Positions 35,816 through 47,770 of a stretch of 64,000 nucleotides of DNA are shown here, one piece after another. Every line of letters begins with the position of its first letter. Within the stretch, counting starts at the first letter, position 1. A program made the position numbers and the translations under genes. The notes beneath the pieces were generated by a model. It was given only the letters and a program-made list of their open reading frames with translations. It did no database searches and was not told the origin of the DNA. Source of the stretch: Phymorhynchus buccinoides (Eukaryota; Mollusca; Gastropoda; Neogastropoda; Raphitomidae); the NCBI GenBank assembly GCA_017654935.2, contig CM065710.1:24994582-25058581 (forward strand). Direction: 5' to 3'.

Positions 35816-36282
35816 TTTATAAACTTCTTCAGTGCTGATGACGTATATACACTTCCTCTATAGCGCTTCAGTACTTGTCACCGACGTATATATACATTGC
35901 CGCTAAATATCAATTTTGCTGCGTTCAACAATCGCGCGGCAAACCAGCGGCGCATGCGCAACTAATAGGTGGCAGTGATGGGATTAATAAATTATCTCCT
36001 TTAAGGGATAAGGAAATGAATTATCAGTATTATCGGTATATCAGCAGGTCTAAAACCCTCTTTAATTCACATTTGTTACAGAAAAACATCTTCTAGTGTC
36101 CAAGTTCTTTCCCACATTTTCCAGAAAAAAATCTGTCTTTTGAAGCACACAGGGGCACCATGCATATACCATCGCATCACTGCAAATGGGAAGCTTTTTC
36201 ACAGCGTGTGTATAAGAAGCCAGAACTTGGTAGTGCGTGATGGAAATGCTATCAGAGTGGGGGCAAACTACGGCCTGTTTTG
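35816..36282. other. No gene recognised
   Basis: Left flank of the 44 bp minisatellite. Confidence 0.35.
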
Positions 36283-38140
36283 GCCGACTTGAATACTTGA
36301 AGGTAACTTCCAGCCGGCCAGTTTGGACCAACTTGAATACTTGAAGGTAACTTCTAGCCAGCCAGTTTGGGCTGACTTGAATACTTGAAGGTAACTTCCA
36401 GCCGGCCAGTTTGGGCCGACTTGAATACTTGAAGGTAACTTCCAGCCGGCCAGTTTGGGCCAACTTGAATACTTGAAGGTAACTTGCAGCCGGCCAGTTT
36501 GGGCCGACTTGAATACTTGAAGGTAACTTCCAGCCGGCCAGTTTTGGCTGACTTGAATACTTGAAGGTAACTTCCAGCCGGCCAGTTTTGGCCGACTTGA
36601 ATACTTGAAGGTAACTTCCAGCCGGCCAGTTTGGGCCAACTTGAATACTTGAAGGTAACTTCCAGCCGGCCAGTTTGGGCCGACTTGAATACTTGAAGGT
36701 AACTTCCAGCGGGCCAGTTTGGGCCGACTTGAATACTTGAAGGTAACTTCCAGCCGGCCAGTTTGGGCCGACTTGAATACTTGAAGGTAACTTCCAGCCG
36801 GCCAGTTTTGGCTGACTTGAATACTTGAAGGTAACTTCCAGCGGGCCAGTTTTGGCTGACTTGAATACTTGAAGGTAACTTCCAGCGGGCCAGTTTTGGC
36901 TGACTTGAATACTTGAAGGTAACTTCCAGCTGGCCAGTTTGGGCCGACTTGAATACATGAAGGTAACTTCCAGCTGGCCAGTTTGGGCCGACTTGAATAC
37001 ATGAAGGTAACTTCCAGCCGGCCAGTTTGGGCCAACTTGAATACTTGAAGGTAACTTCCAGCCAGCCAGTTTGGGCCGACTTGAATACTTGAAGGTAACT
37101 TCCAGCCGGCCAGTTTGGGCCGACTTGAATACATGAAGGTAACTTCCAGCCGGCCAGTTTGGGCCAACTTGAATACTTGAAGGTAACTTCCAGCCAGCCA
37201 GTTTGGGCCGACTTGAATACTTGAAGGTAACTTCCAGCGGGCCAGTTTGGGCCGACTTGAATACTTGAAGGTAACTTCCAGCCGGCCAGTTTGGGCCGAC
37301 TTGAATACTTGAAGGTAACTTCCAGCGGGCCAGTTTGGGCCGACTTGAATACTTGAAGGTAACTTCCAGCCGGCCAGTTTGGGCCGACTTGAATACTTGA
37401 AGGTAACTTCCAGCCGGCCAGTTTTGGCTGACTTGAATACTTGAAGGTAACTTCCAGCGGGCCAGTTTTGGCTGACTTGAATACTTGAAGGTAACTTCCA
37501 GCCGGCCAGTTTGGGCCAACTTGAATACTTGAAGGTAACTTCCAGCGGGCCAGTTTTGGCTGACTTGAATACTTGAAGGTAACTTCCAGCTGGCCAGTTT
37601 GGGCCGACTTGAATACATGAAGGTAACTTCCAGCGGGCCAGTTTGGGCCGACTTGAATACTTGAAGGTAACTTCCAGCGGGCCAGTTTGGGCCGACTTGA
37701 ATACATGAAGGTAACTTCCAGCCGGCCAGTTTGGGCCGACTTGAATACTTGAAGGTAACTTCCAGCTGGCCAGTTTGGGCCAACTTGAATACATGAAGGT
37801 AACTTCCAGCCGGCCAGTTTGGGCCGACTTGAATACTTGAAGGTAACTTCCAGCCTGGGCCAGTTTTGGCCGACTTGAATACATGAAGGTAACTTCCAGC
37901 GGGCCAGTTTTGGCCGACTTGAATACTTGAAGGTAACTTCCAGCGGGCCAGTTTGGGCCGACTTGAATACATGAAGGTAACTTCCAGCCGGCCAGTTTGG
38001 GCCGACTTGAATACTTGAAGGTAACTTCCAGCTGGCCAGTTTGGGCCGACTTGAATACATGAAGGTAACTTCCAGCGGGCCAGTTTGGGCCGACTTGAAT
38101 ACTTGAAGGTAACTTCCAGCCGGCCAGTTTGGGCCAACTT
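36283..38140. repeat. 44 bp minisatellite, about 42 units
   Basis: The unit contains TTGAATACTTGAAGGTAACT, TCCAGCCGGCCAGTTT and GGGCCGAC. Variant positions (CCGGCC, GCGGGCC, CTGGCC, CCAGCC; TACTTG or TACATG; GGGCCGAC, TTGGCTGAC or GGGCCAAC) recur in higher-order patterns. All three minus-strand frames are open for 568-691 codons because 44 is not a multiple of three and the unit has no stop. Not regarded as coding. Confidence 0.95.
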
Positions 38141-38364
38141 GAAAGCAAGAGGGCTAAAACTTCATGCTTAGCAGACTGGGAGGAGGGGGGGGGGGGGGGG
38201 TACACTGTTCTCTAGAACAGCCTGGATGAATGAAGGGGCGGAGCTACACACAACTTCACTAAATGAAAGAGCCGATCCGGGTTTGCGCGGAGGAGCATGG
38301 TGATCGACTTTACAACTGCCCTTGGGGGGGGGGGGGGGGGGGGCAGAATGAGGGGGTCACTTAC
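38141..38364. other. No gene recognised, two G-runs
   Basis: G-runs at 38184-38200 and 38325-38343. AACAGCCTGGATGAATGA at 38217 recurs with changes at 49138 (AACAGCCTGGTTGAATGA). Confidence 0.4.
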
Positions 38365-38457
38365 TGCCTTTGCGTTGTTTGTGCTTGTACCCTGCACCTG
38401 CGAAGGCAGCCACCAGGATACAACCTCCCACCGACCCCAGGGCGATAGCGACGTAGT
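38365..38457 (-). CDS. Putative transmembrane exon of the minus-strand receptor-like gene
   Basis: A 93 bp exon candidate. Donor GGCA|GTAAGT (strong), acceptor CATACAACAG|AC. With phase 1 on both sides it reads YVAIALGSVGGCILVAAFAG followed by AGYKHKQRKG: one hydrophobic helix of about 21 residues, then a basic stop-transfer segment, as in a type I membrane protein. The phase matches the cysteine-rich exons at 49657, 53049 and 58105, which supports one gene with an extracellular EB/EGF-like part, short stalk exons and this helix. The family is not identified. No cytoplasmic exon was found to the left. Confidence 0.55.
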
Positions 38458-38504
38458 CTGTTGTATGGGTAGAGAACACGGTTACAATCACCATTCAGAG
38501 AGAA

Positions 38505-38660
38505 CTCGAACTCGAACTCGAAATGTTTAATGAGGATCACTGAATAAGTAACAATACTTCTTTTCATCAGGTCCTTTAAAATAAAAATGATCAAAAACCA
38601 GAACAAACAAACAAGTAGATCAATCAATCAATCATCAATAATCAACTAATACACAAAAAC
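38505..38660. repeat. Direct repeat, copy 1 of 2
   Basis: (CTCGAA)n, then ATGAGGATCACTGAATAAGT, TTTTCATCAGGTCC, AACAAACAAACAAGTAGATC and (CAAT)n. About 90% like 39237-39395. One ambiguous base (N) lies just downstream at 38759. Confidence 0.85.
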
Positions 38661-38759
38661 AAATTATGTAATGGTTCACACGTAAATTACAGTAAAATAT
38701 AACAAAACTCCAAGACAAGAGATCATGTAACATAAAACAACAACAACAAACAAACAAAN

Positions 38760-38760
<1 letters not shown>

Positions 38761-38828
<68 letters not shown>
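38761..38828. repeat. (CA)n microsatellite beside an ambiguous base
   Basis: Pure CA. The single N at 38759 marks an uncertain assembly spot. Confidence 0.95.
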
Positions 38829-38833
<5 letters not shown>

Positions 38834-39075
38834 TTAAATCTAACGTAACCATGACATGACATGCAAAAAAAGCATTAAATGTCAAATGGATAAGAAAGAA
38901 ATACACATCAACAGCATGCACTATTCTTTAACACTCCAAATCCCCACCCAAGCATTACATAGTAATATTCACAATGGAAATTGAAATGCAATGGTGTTAA
39001 AATGAGCATTGATTTATATCACTGGATTTTTATATTTATATTTGTATATCTCTCTCTCTCAAATACACTTGGCCC

Positions 39076-39398
<323 letters not shown>

Positions 39399-39485
<87 letters not shown>

Positions 39486-39600
39486 AGGAGAGGGGGGAGA
39501 GAGGGGGGAGGGGGAGAGAGGGATGGAGAGAGAGAGGGGGGGGAGAGGGAGAGTAAGGGAAGTAGAGTGGGAGGGAGAGAGGAGCAGAGAGGAACAGACA
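39399..39600. repeat. (GA)n passing into GGGA-rich sequence
   Basis: Pure GA to 39480, then GAGGGG-type units to about 39600. Confidence 0.93.
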
Positions 39601-40114
39601 GTCACAAAGATCTACAACCGAAAGACAATCCGGGTTAATTGAATTTGAATGAAAGAAAAAGAAAACACTAAATAGAATGCCCCTTCTTCTTCAAGTCAAT
39701 CGGCCAACTTCAACGGGTTGGAGACGACTGCCGATATAACGAAAAAACCCAATAACACGAAGGTCACCACGCACCTTGTGGGTTTTCACATTCCCATCCC
39801 AATCCACCGATAACAACGTCTTTTATCAACACTTATTGATGACAGTTTACTCAAAACCCACAACTGTACATGCAACATTTATAGCAGAAACACAATCATA
39901 GTACAACAGAAATTCAATATCATTAACATGTGTCCGAAACATCAATTTAATTCATTAATAATGATATAAAAGCTGTTCATAACATAAAAATGTGTCAAAA
40001 AGATATTGTCAACATAGCGTTGTACCAAAAACTCTATACGCTATCCGTACAATCACCACACCAATTTAGTCTATTATTATTATTATTATGCATTTGCTTA
40101 CGTGTCACACAAGA
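39601..40114. other. No gene recognised
   Basis: AT-rich, no ORF. Confidence 0.35.
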
Positions 40115-40200
40115 CTAAAAATAATAATAATGCGAGTTTATCATATATAGCGCTTATTCTCCTAACGAGGCTCTAAGCGCTTTACAAACAATTTTTTAAA
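40115..40200 (-). repeat. L2-type LINE or SINE 3' tail
   Basis: AATAATAATAAT, TTTATCATATATAGCGC and GGCTCTAAGCGCTTTAC, the same tail type as at 10373 and 58785. Confidence 0.5.
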
Positions 40201-40324
40201 GTGCTAGAAAAAACAACTGAGTTCCACATACTACAAAAGATGACTGCTGTTTGGGGGGTGGGGTGAGTGGGGGGTGAGGGTGGGGGTTATTTTTTTATAC
40301 CGGAGAACCTTTTCCCAGGGGACA

Positions 40325-40505
40325 TCCCCGCTCTCTGAGCCAAAAGGACTTTAAGGACATCTGACGTTGTTGGGGACGGTCCCCAAAGGCCAACAAATCC
40401 CCTTGGCTGCAGCACTAAGAGTTGATGCAGGTTTCTCTCTCAGTTCAACAAGCATAGCCATTCACAACAAAGACTACTCTGTGCTGTGAGTTTCAATCAC
40501 TGTAG
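40325..40505 (+). repeat. Dispersed repeat family B, copy 2
   Basis: GGGACGGTCCCCAAAGGCC, CCTTGGCTGCAGCACT and CTGTGCTGTGAGTTTCAATC. Shared with 34072 and 42800. Confidence 0.75.

Positions 40506-40507
<2 letters not shown>

Positions 40508-40575
<68 letters not shown>
40508..40575. repeat. (CT)n microsatellite
   Basis: Pure CT; the following CAAATACACTTGGCCCAACA is also found at 39059-39079. Confidence 0.95.
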
Positions 40576-40579
<4 letters not shown>

Positions 40580-40856
40580 ACACTTGGCCCAACAATTGAC
40601 ACAAAACATCATCAAATACAAGTTGTCTAGTACTCTAGCCTCTCCCCCCCCCCCCCCTTCCCTTAAATTTCCGCATTGAAAATGTTTGCTAAAAAAAACC
40701 ATTCTGCCATTTGGGGGAAAAGGGATCAGCCTATGATCATTTTCATGAAACTGAAAGAAGCGAGACTTTGAGATTGAGGGTCGTAAACATTAGCAATGAA
40801 TAAAGTACAAGATTGCCCAAATTTATACATACTAGTTTGAGCTAAAATGAGCTAGC

Positions 40857-41812
40857 GAACGAACGAACAGTGATAAACACAGAGAACCTCTTTGGCAGAG
40901 AGAGGTGGGCACTATCGAACGTACGAACAGTGATAAACACAGAGAACCTCTTTGGCAGAGAGAGGTGGGCACTAGCGAACGAACGAACAGTGATAAACAC
41001 AGAGAACCTCTTTGGCAGAGAGAGGTGGGCACTAGCGAACGAACGAACAGTGATAAACACAGAGAACCTCTTTGGCAGAGAGAGGTGGGCACTAGCGAAC
41101 GAACGAACAGTGATAAACACAGAGAACCTCTTTGGCAGAGAGAGGTGGGCACTAGCGAACGAACGAACAGTGATAAACACAGAGAACCTCTTTGGCAGAG
41201 AGAGGTGGGCACTAGCGAACGAACGAACAGTGATAAACACAGAGAACCTCTTTGGCAGAGAGAGGTGGGCACTAGCGAACGAACGAACAGTGATAAACAC
41301 AGAGAACCTCTTTGGCAGAGAGAGGTGGGCACTAGCGAACGAACGAACAGTGATAAACACAGAGAACCTCTTTGGCAGATAGAGGTGGGCACTAGCGAAC
41401 GAACGAACAGTGATAAACACAGAGAACCTCTTTGGCAGAGAGAGGTGGGCACTAGCGAACGAACGAACAGTGATAAACACAGAGAACCTCTTTGGCAGAT
41501 AGAGGTGGGCACTAGCGAACGAACGAACAGTGATAAACACAGAGAACCTCTTTGGCAGAGAGAGGTGGGCACTAGCGAACGAACGAACAGTGATAAACAC
41601 AGAGAACCTCTTTGGCAGAGAGAGGTGGGCACTAGCGAACGAACGAACAGTGATAAACACAGAGAACCTCTTTGGCAGAGAGAGGTGGGCACTAGCGAAC
41701 GAACGAACAGTGATAAACACAGAGAACCTCTTTGGCAGAGAGAGGTGGGCACTAGCGAACGAACGAACAGTGATAAACACAGAGAACCTCTTTGGCAGAG
41801 AGAGGTAGGCAG
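40857..41812. repeat. 60 bp minisatellite, 16 nearly identical units
   Basis: The unit contains GAACGAACAGTGATAAACAC, AGAGAACCTCTTTGGCAGAG and AGAGGTGGGCACTAGCGAAC, with a period of exactly 60 bp. Units differ by at most one or two bases: the first has ATCGAACGTACG, and two units separated by one normal unit carry CAGAT (near 41380 and 41500). Since 60 is a multiple of three, several frames stay open for 300-380 codons. I see no gene model for them. Confidence 0.96.
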
Positions 41813-41885
41813 GCTAACAAGGAAAGAAAGACAAGAAAAGAAGACAGAAATCCAACAGAACACAAAACACCAAAGACGACATTAC

Positions 41886-41906
41886 TTGTTTTCTTCTCTT
41901 CCTCGC
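41886..41906 (-). CDS. Candidate 21 bp stalk microexon
   Basis: A long pyrimidine tract and TTTTTTGTTTCAG acceptor precede GCGAGGAAGAGAAGAAAACA-A, followed by GTAATG as donor. In phase 1 it codes EEEKKT with split codons at both ends. Length, phase (1-1) and position between the cysteine-rich exons and the transmembrane exon fit the same gene. Very short exons can arise by chance. Confidence 0.3.
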
Positions 41907-41984
41907 CTGAAACAAAAAACCAAAGTGAGGAAACGAATGTCAGAAAGGTTTGGTGTTTTTATAATAGATTTTTTGGTAAAGGTA

Positions 41985-42372
41985 AAGATGTGCTACCCCC
42001 CATGCATTTCTCGGTTAATTGTATTTTTCCGTTTTTGCCTTTCTTACCATACATAAAACTGTATTTTAGGAACATTTTCAGCTAATTCTCTTTTTGGAAT
42101 ACTAACCCTAACCCTAACCCTAGCCCTAAACCTAACCTACCCCCCACTATGTACTGCAGTACACCGCGATTTGTCACAGTTGTGGTTCGTTGCGTTTTCC
42201 CCTCTTATAGGGTGGGGGGTAGGGTTAGGGTTAGGGCTAGGGTTACGGATAGGGTTAGTATTCCAAAAAGGTTATTAGCTAAAAAGGTTCCTAAAATACA
42301 GCTTTATGTATGGTAAGAAAGGCAAAAAACGGAAAAAAATACAATTAACCGAGAAATGTAGGGGGGGGGGGG
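41985..42372. repeat. Palindromic copy of dispersed repeat C with telomere-like cores
   Basis: The left arm (41985 to about 42150) and right arm (about 42207-42372) are inverted copies: GGTAAAGATGTGC-side sequence, TGCCTTTCTTACCATACATA and CTAATTCTCTTTTTGGAATA, facing GGTTATTAGCTAAAAAGG and ATGGTAAGAAAGGCAAAAAA. Each arm contains degenerate telomeric repeats (ACCCTAACCCTAACCCTAGC at left, TAGGGTTAGGGTTAGGGC at right). The outer sequence is homologous to repeat C at 8976 and 14410. Confidence 0.85.
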
Positions 42373-42462
42373 GTGGCTTCTTGAAATGAAATGAATGACC
42401 AATGTGCTAATTCAAATACACAAGAGATCTGTTTGAATTAAGTGTATATTTCATCTATCATG

Positions 42463-42697
<235 letters not shown>

Positions 42698-42799
42698 CTG
42701 TCTGTCTTTTCCAACTCTGGCTTCAGGACAACAGAGGAGGAGGCAGTACCGGACGACTGTGATATATTTTGGTTCATTACGGAGAGATGTGCCCTGGTA

Positions 42800-42990
42800 C
42801 ATTTCCTAATACTCTCTCGGCCAAAACGATTTGAGGACGGCTGGTGGTGAGGAAGGTACCCAAAGGCCAACTAACCCCCTTTGGCTGAAGCACTGAAATC
42901 CAGTGCAAATGCCTCCTTGTTTGACAGCCATAATCTTTCACACACAAAACTAAGCTGTGCCGTGAGTTTTCCATCACTGTAAAAGATATT
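42800..42990 (+). repeat. Dispersed repeat family B, copy 3
   Basis: CTCGGCCAAAACGATTTGAG, AAGGTACCCAAAGGCCAACT and AAGCACTGAAATCCAGTGCA, ending in TTTTCCATCACTGTAAAAG. Confidence 0.75.
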
Positions 42991-43536
42991 CTTATTGTAC
43001 AGCTCTCATGTTACTACAGGCCCCGAATTCGGGCATTATGTTTATCGAGGATTAAAGCCGGTTGTGCCAGTCATAAAGAGATAACTGAGGTGAATTAACC
43101 TCAGGTTCTTCTTTTTCTTCTTCAATAAAGGAGGCAAGTTCTGACGCATACTTTTCTTTTTCTATGCTGGTGAGTTATTCCAAACGATTTTGTAGAAGTA
43201 TCATCGGCTTCTTGACTAACTAAACAAAACAAGACAAGAAGTGGATATCTAGAAATCAAAGCGAAACAATGGGAAGGTTTTGGACATAGCAACATGTTGG
43301 AATAATGGTTTAATACTCGAACGTCTAGTTCGAGCAAGCTAAGGCATAATGTCTTCTAGCCGTGAACTATTCTGAACTATTGAATTTCATATAAAAAGAT
43401 GTTTGTTGCGGACTGAACATCTAAGCTCATCACACACAAAGTACAGGACAGATAGAGACTCAAATACGTTGCATATCAAACGCGTAAATCAATCTACAAA
43501 GCATATGAATGTGTATGGTTAAGCCATTAAAACATT
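42991..43536. other. No gene recognised
   Basis: Unassigned AT-rich sequence. Confidence 0.35.
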
Positions 43537-43540
43537 ATGT

Positions 43541-44397
43541 CGCCGCCCGCATGCAGTACAGACGTAAGTCGAAAGACCTCACTTCACAGGAGAAGCAAAA
43601 AATGATTATTTCGGTCATTTCAAGTCAAATTGCTTCAGAATTTTTCATACGGCTTTATTTCGAGCCATCAAATAACTTTGTCACTTCAGTTTTTCAAAAA
43701 TATCACGACTTATTTAAGTAATATTGACATTAGAAATTTTGCTACCAAATCATGGTTTTAGACTGAGAGGAAAATTAATTTTAGTCCAAAATAAAAGCTT
43801 TAAAGCATTGTTGAGACTAATACCTTGGCACTCCAATGCGCCCTCCAGTATATTTTTTAGATACAAAATAATGGGAGAAATTGTCAAAAGTATTTGTTGA
43901 TTTGACTCAATGAATGTTGCTATCTGATTTCACAAGGCTTTTGGCAGCAGGTGGTTGAAAGATTGTGTTGATCATAGCATTTTTATCTTTTGGAATTGCG
44001 GCTAATGTTTTGGTGAGTCAAAGAGCCATGTCTTGTACTAAGTATTATGCAAAAAATCTCAAAATCGAAACAAAATGAGTTACGTCTGTATTGCATGCGG
44101 GCGGCGATTTCAAAGCCATTAGTTTTCGCTGAAGGCAAATGTTTTCTTTATCGTCTTCTGAAATTATGACGTCGAAAAGGTAAAATAACGTCAAATGACA
44201 GACACTTGTGTTTTGTGGAAGCTTTTGAAGCAAGTGCGTGAAGTTCAACAAGCTTATTTTGATCACAGCGTCTTTATCTTTTGGAATTGCGGTTAATGCA
44301 GTTGGTGAGTCGATGCGCCTTGTCTTGTACTATGTATAAGCAAAAAATCTCAAAATCGATAAAAATTGAGTTACGTCTGTATTGCATGCGGGCGGCG
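43541..44397. mobile_element. 857 bp TIR element with 4 bp target duplication
   Basis: The left end CGCCGCCCGCATGCAGTACA and the inverted right end CGCCGCCCGCATGCAATACA continue for about 27 bp with one mismatch. ATGT flanks both sides (43537-43540, 44398-44401). The right terminal 140 bp is duplicated inside (43965-44107 against 44262-44397), including a second complete TIR ending at 44107. No transposase was recognised, so it is non-autonomous. Confidence 0.82.
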
Positions 44398-44422
44398 ATG
44401 TATGTACATAATGAACGAGATA

Positions 44423-44483
44423 GAGAATGAGAGAGAGAGAGAGAGAGAGAGATATATATATAAGGGAGGGGGGATGAGGGAGG

Positions 44484-44557
<74 letters not shown>

Positions 44558-44600
44558 GAAGAAGAAGAAGAAGAAGAAGAAAAAGAAGAAAGAGAGAAAT
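44423..44600. repeat. (GA)n and (GAA)n microsatellite
   Basis: GA, a short TA run, GGGA-type units, GA again, then GAAGAA. Confidence 0.93.
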
Positions 44601-44765
44601 AGAGAGAGGTGAAGAAAAGGGGATAGAGGGCATTTGTATCAAGAAAATTATAAGAAGTGAAAGAATGAAGGAGAGCAAGAGAAGATGAAGACAAGAAACA
44701 AACAGCATGAAGGAAAGACAAGTGGGACAATAAGATAAACAAAACAGTACAGTCTGTCACCTCAC

Positions 44766-44789
44766 CTGTCGAATGGGCTGTGGTGCTTA
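44766..44789 (-). CDS. Candidate 24 bp stalk microexon
   Basis: Acceptor TTTTGTTTCAG, then TAAGCACCACAGCCCATTCG-ACAG, then donor GTGAGG (strong on both sides). In phase 1 it reads STTAHST, a Ser/Thr-rich segment of the kind found in O-glycosylated stalks. The phase is again 1-1. Support is splice-site quality and phase only. Confidence 0.35.
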
Positions 44790-45343
44790 CTGAAACAAAA
44801 TATCAGTACATCACTTTTTTTATATCAGCAGAATAAAGAAAAACCAACAACAACAAAATGAAACAAAGCTGCTCTGAATCTTCCGTCTTTTCATTGAAAC
44901 AAGACTTTAAGGACTGTCAGTATTAATCACACCACTACGCCTTGGCTTAAAGCTGTGGCAGACAAATTGACATAAGCTAGAACACCAAGGCTACATCAAA
45001 ATGTTGTTATGTTCTGCATAGTTGTGCGGGGATTGTCTTTAGCCATGGCAAGCTCCTAACATAACAACATCAGTCCAAACTCCTCCGAAGTCGGAGTGTG
45101 GCTGCCACAAGGCAGGGTAATCAAAAATGGTCACACACGTAATGATCTCTTCCCTAGCTGATGCATTTGTACCATAGTGTTCAATTGCTTCGGATGTTGG
45201 GATGATCCCAGGAGTCTTTAAGCCAGGGTTCAACAACAACTCGTATGGCCTAAAAGTCTGGGTGGCTTTATGTACATTAATCCTAGCTGAACGTTAGTAA
45301 GTTCAATGTCTAGTCCAGTTATGTAAACCTAAATCCTACAGTC
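44790..45343. other. No gene recognised
   Basis: A 66-codon minus-strand frame at 45039-45239 looks protein-like in composition, but I recognise no family and no clean splice sites. Confidence 0.35.
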
Positions 45344-45347
45344 AGTC

Positions 45348-45418
<71 letters not shown>

Positions 45419-45576
45419 CCTAGCAGTCAGTCAGTCAGTAGTAGTAGTAGTAGTTGTAGTAGTAGTAATGTAAATCCTACAGTCAGTCAGTAGTAGTAGT
45501 AGTAGAAGTAGTAGTAGCGTAAATCCTACAGTCAGTCAGTAGTAGTAGAAGTAGTAGTAGCGTAAATCCTACAGTC

Positions 45577-45646
<70 letters not shown>

Positions 45647-45805
45647 AATCCTAGTAGTCAGTAGTAGTAGTAGTTGTAGTAGTAGTAATGTAAATCCTAC
45701 AGTCAGTCAGTAGTAGTAGTAGTAGAAGTAGTAGTAGCGTAAATCCTACAGTCAGTCAGTAGTAGTAGTAGTAGTAGTAGTAGAAGTAGCGTAAATCCTA
45801 CAGTC

Positions 45806-45884
<79 letters not shown>

Positions 45885-45956
45885 TAGCGTAAATCCTACA
45901 GTCAGTCAGTAGTAGTAGTAGTTGTAGTAGTAGTAATGTAAATCCTACAGTCAGTC

Positions 45957-46000
<44 letters not shown>

Positions 46001-46071
46001 CGTAAATCCTACAGACAGTCAGTAGTAGTAGTAGTAGTAGTAGAAGTAGTAGTAGCGTAAATCCTACAGTC

Positions 46072-46118
<47 letters not shown>

Positions 46119-46276
46119 CGTAAATCCTACAGTCAGTCAGTAGTAGTAGTAGAAGCAGTAGTAGCGTAAATCCTACAGTCAGTCAGTAGTAGTAGTAGAA
46201 GTAGTAGTAGCGTAAATCCTACAGTCAGTCAGTAGTAGTAGTAGAAGTAGTAGTAGCGTAAATCCTACAGTCAGTC

Positions 46277-46308
<32 letters not shown>

Positions 46309-46465
46309 CGTAAATCCTACAGTCAGTCAGTAGTAGTAGTAGAAGTAGTAGTAGCGTAAATCCTACAGTCAGTCAGTAGTAGTAGTAGAAGTAGTAGTAG
46401 CGTAAATCCTACAGTCAGTCAGTAGTAGTAGTAGTAGTGTAAATCCTACAGTCAGTCAGTAGGGT
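45344..46465. repeat. AGT-rich composite minisatellite
   Basis: (AGT)n blocks of variable length alternate with GTAAATCCTACAGTCAGTCA; about 20 modules. Variants with AGAAGT and AGTTGT form sub-blocks repeated in order. Confidence 0.95.
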
Positions 46466-46796
46466 CTATCTAAATTGTTGGCCGATTCCTCGGGTCCAAG
46501 GATCAGTGGGGGACTGGTCCCTGGCGGCATGCCCTCTGATGGCTGTAGAGTCCGACCAGGACTTGATCCTGGATCTGAGTCTGTCTACATATTAATAACA
46601 ACAACAAAGACCTGCACAATTTTGTAGTTGCAATGTCAGTAATGTTAACTGTAATGTCATGTTTGTTGGATGCTCAAATGAGCACTGATATGCCACCCAT
46701 GTCATTGTATGGTTACGATGCTGAGAGTTTTGGAGTGATGGAGAGATGGAATGGAGAAGTTCAGGGGAAGGAGAACAATAAGGCAGAAGAGGCCAC
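46466..46796. other. No gene recognised
   Basis: Nothing recognised. Confidence 0.35.
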
Positions 46797-46862
46797 CAAG
46801 TCCTGACGTTGTAGGCGCTGCATATGGAGGTGGTGGTATGGGATGTGGCTTCTTTGTGGCAA
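46797..46862 (-). CDS. Candidate 66 bp Pro/Thr-rich stalk exon
   Basis: The acceptor is CCCTCCCTTCTGTGTTTTTAG. The exon reads ATKKPHPIPPPPYAAPTTSG plus L in phase 1. The donor G|GTGGCC is weak. Length 66 bp keeps phase 1-1 like the other exons of the proposed gene. The composition suits an extracellular stalk. Confidence 0.28.
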
Positions 46863-47770
46863 CTAAAAACACAGAAGGGAGGGGGAGCAATGCTTTTTGC
46901 GACAAAACTACCCTGCACACAATTCTTTGCTTACAAAACTTGCAATTGTTTTCCTTAAAGAGTAAATAGTGGCTCTTTGTTAAAGTTGTAAACGTTTTTG
47001 GATACATTTGGCTTTGATTGCGTCGTTTAGATGAACAAAAATAAATGCCATAAATGCACTGAAAGGCTGAATTTTCTGGATATCTATTTTGTTTTTGAAA
47101 TAAAACGATGCTCAGAAATAGAGAAAAAAAAATCTGTCTGCTAGACTTGGCTTTGAGTTGTGTCAAAACTGGAAATGACGACATAGAAATGGATTGCGAA
47201 AGTAAAACAACGGTTTTTCAGGGTCCCACTAAAAATGACTAGAGCTATGCCACACATTTCACAGGTTTCCTTTCAAAGATCCGGCTCGGCTGCGAAAATG
47301 GGTGGAAAACATGAACAGGATGGACCCCCACAGCCAATGTTGTAATTGATCTGCCACTGTTCATCTTCTTCCTCATCTTCTGTTTCTGCCAGTGGCTCGA
47401 ATTGCAATGGTAGAACAGTCGGCCCACTAATTCGCTGCCTTCTGTCATAGTTTGTCCTATGTCATTGAACGGATTTGTGTCATAGGAACGCAAGCATAGA
47501 AGTACATCCTGACTTGGAATCACTGTGTTGAACATCGCGGTTCAAACAACTAATTCTTTCGATTGCCGCTTCAGATGAGTCAGAGACTAACAAGATATTG
47601 TCAGAAAAGGTGAGAAAACTTTATTTATCTACCTACAGTAGCCAACAAAAGCGTATTTTTTCGCTGTGAGCCGATTTGAAACGATTTTTCAGCCAACAGA
47701 GGCCATATGACCCCTTTAAGTCTTTCATCCTGGGAATTCCTGCCAGAATGTTTTGCTGCTAGTAACTCCA
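46863..47770. other. No gene recognised
   Basis: Short minus-strand frames at 46702-47535 have no recognisable domain. Confidence 0.35.

Noticed and set aside
36062..38205. Minus-strand frames of 568-691 codons
   Set aside because: Products of the 44 bp minisatellite, open in three frames; periodic peptide without selection signal.
40832..42056. Frames of 300-380 codons on both strands at the 60 bp array
   Set aside because: The unit length is a multiple of three and contains no stop, so frames are open by construction; units are equally identical at all codon positions.
42100..42260. True chromosome end
   Set aside because: The telomere-like units are short, degenerate and in inverted arms inside a dispersed repeat, with ordinary sequence on both sides.
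45039..45239. Possible further exon of the minus-strand gene
   Set aside because: Protein-like composition but only two cysteines, no convincing acceptor or donor in phase 1, and no recognised family.
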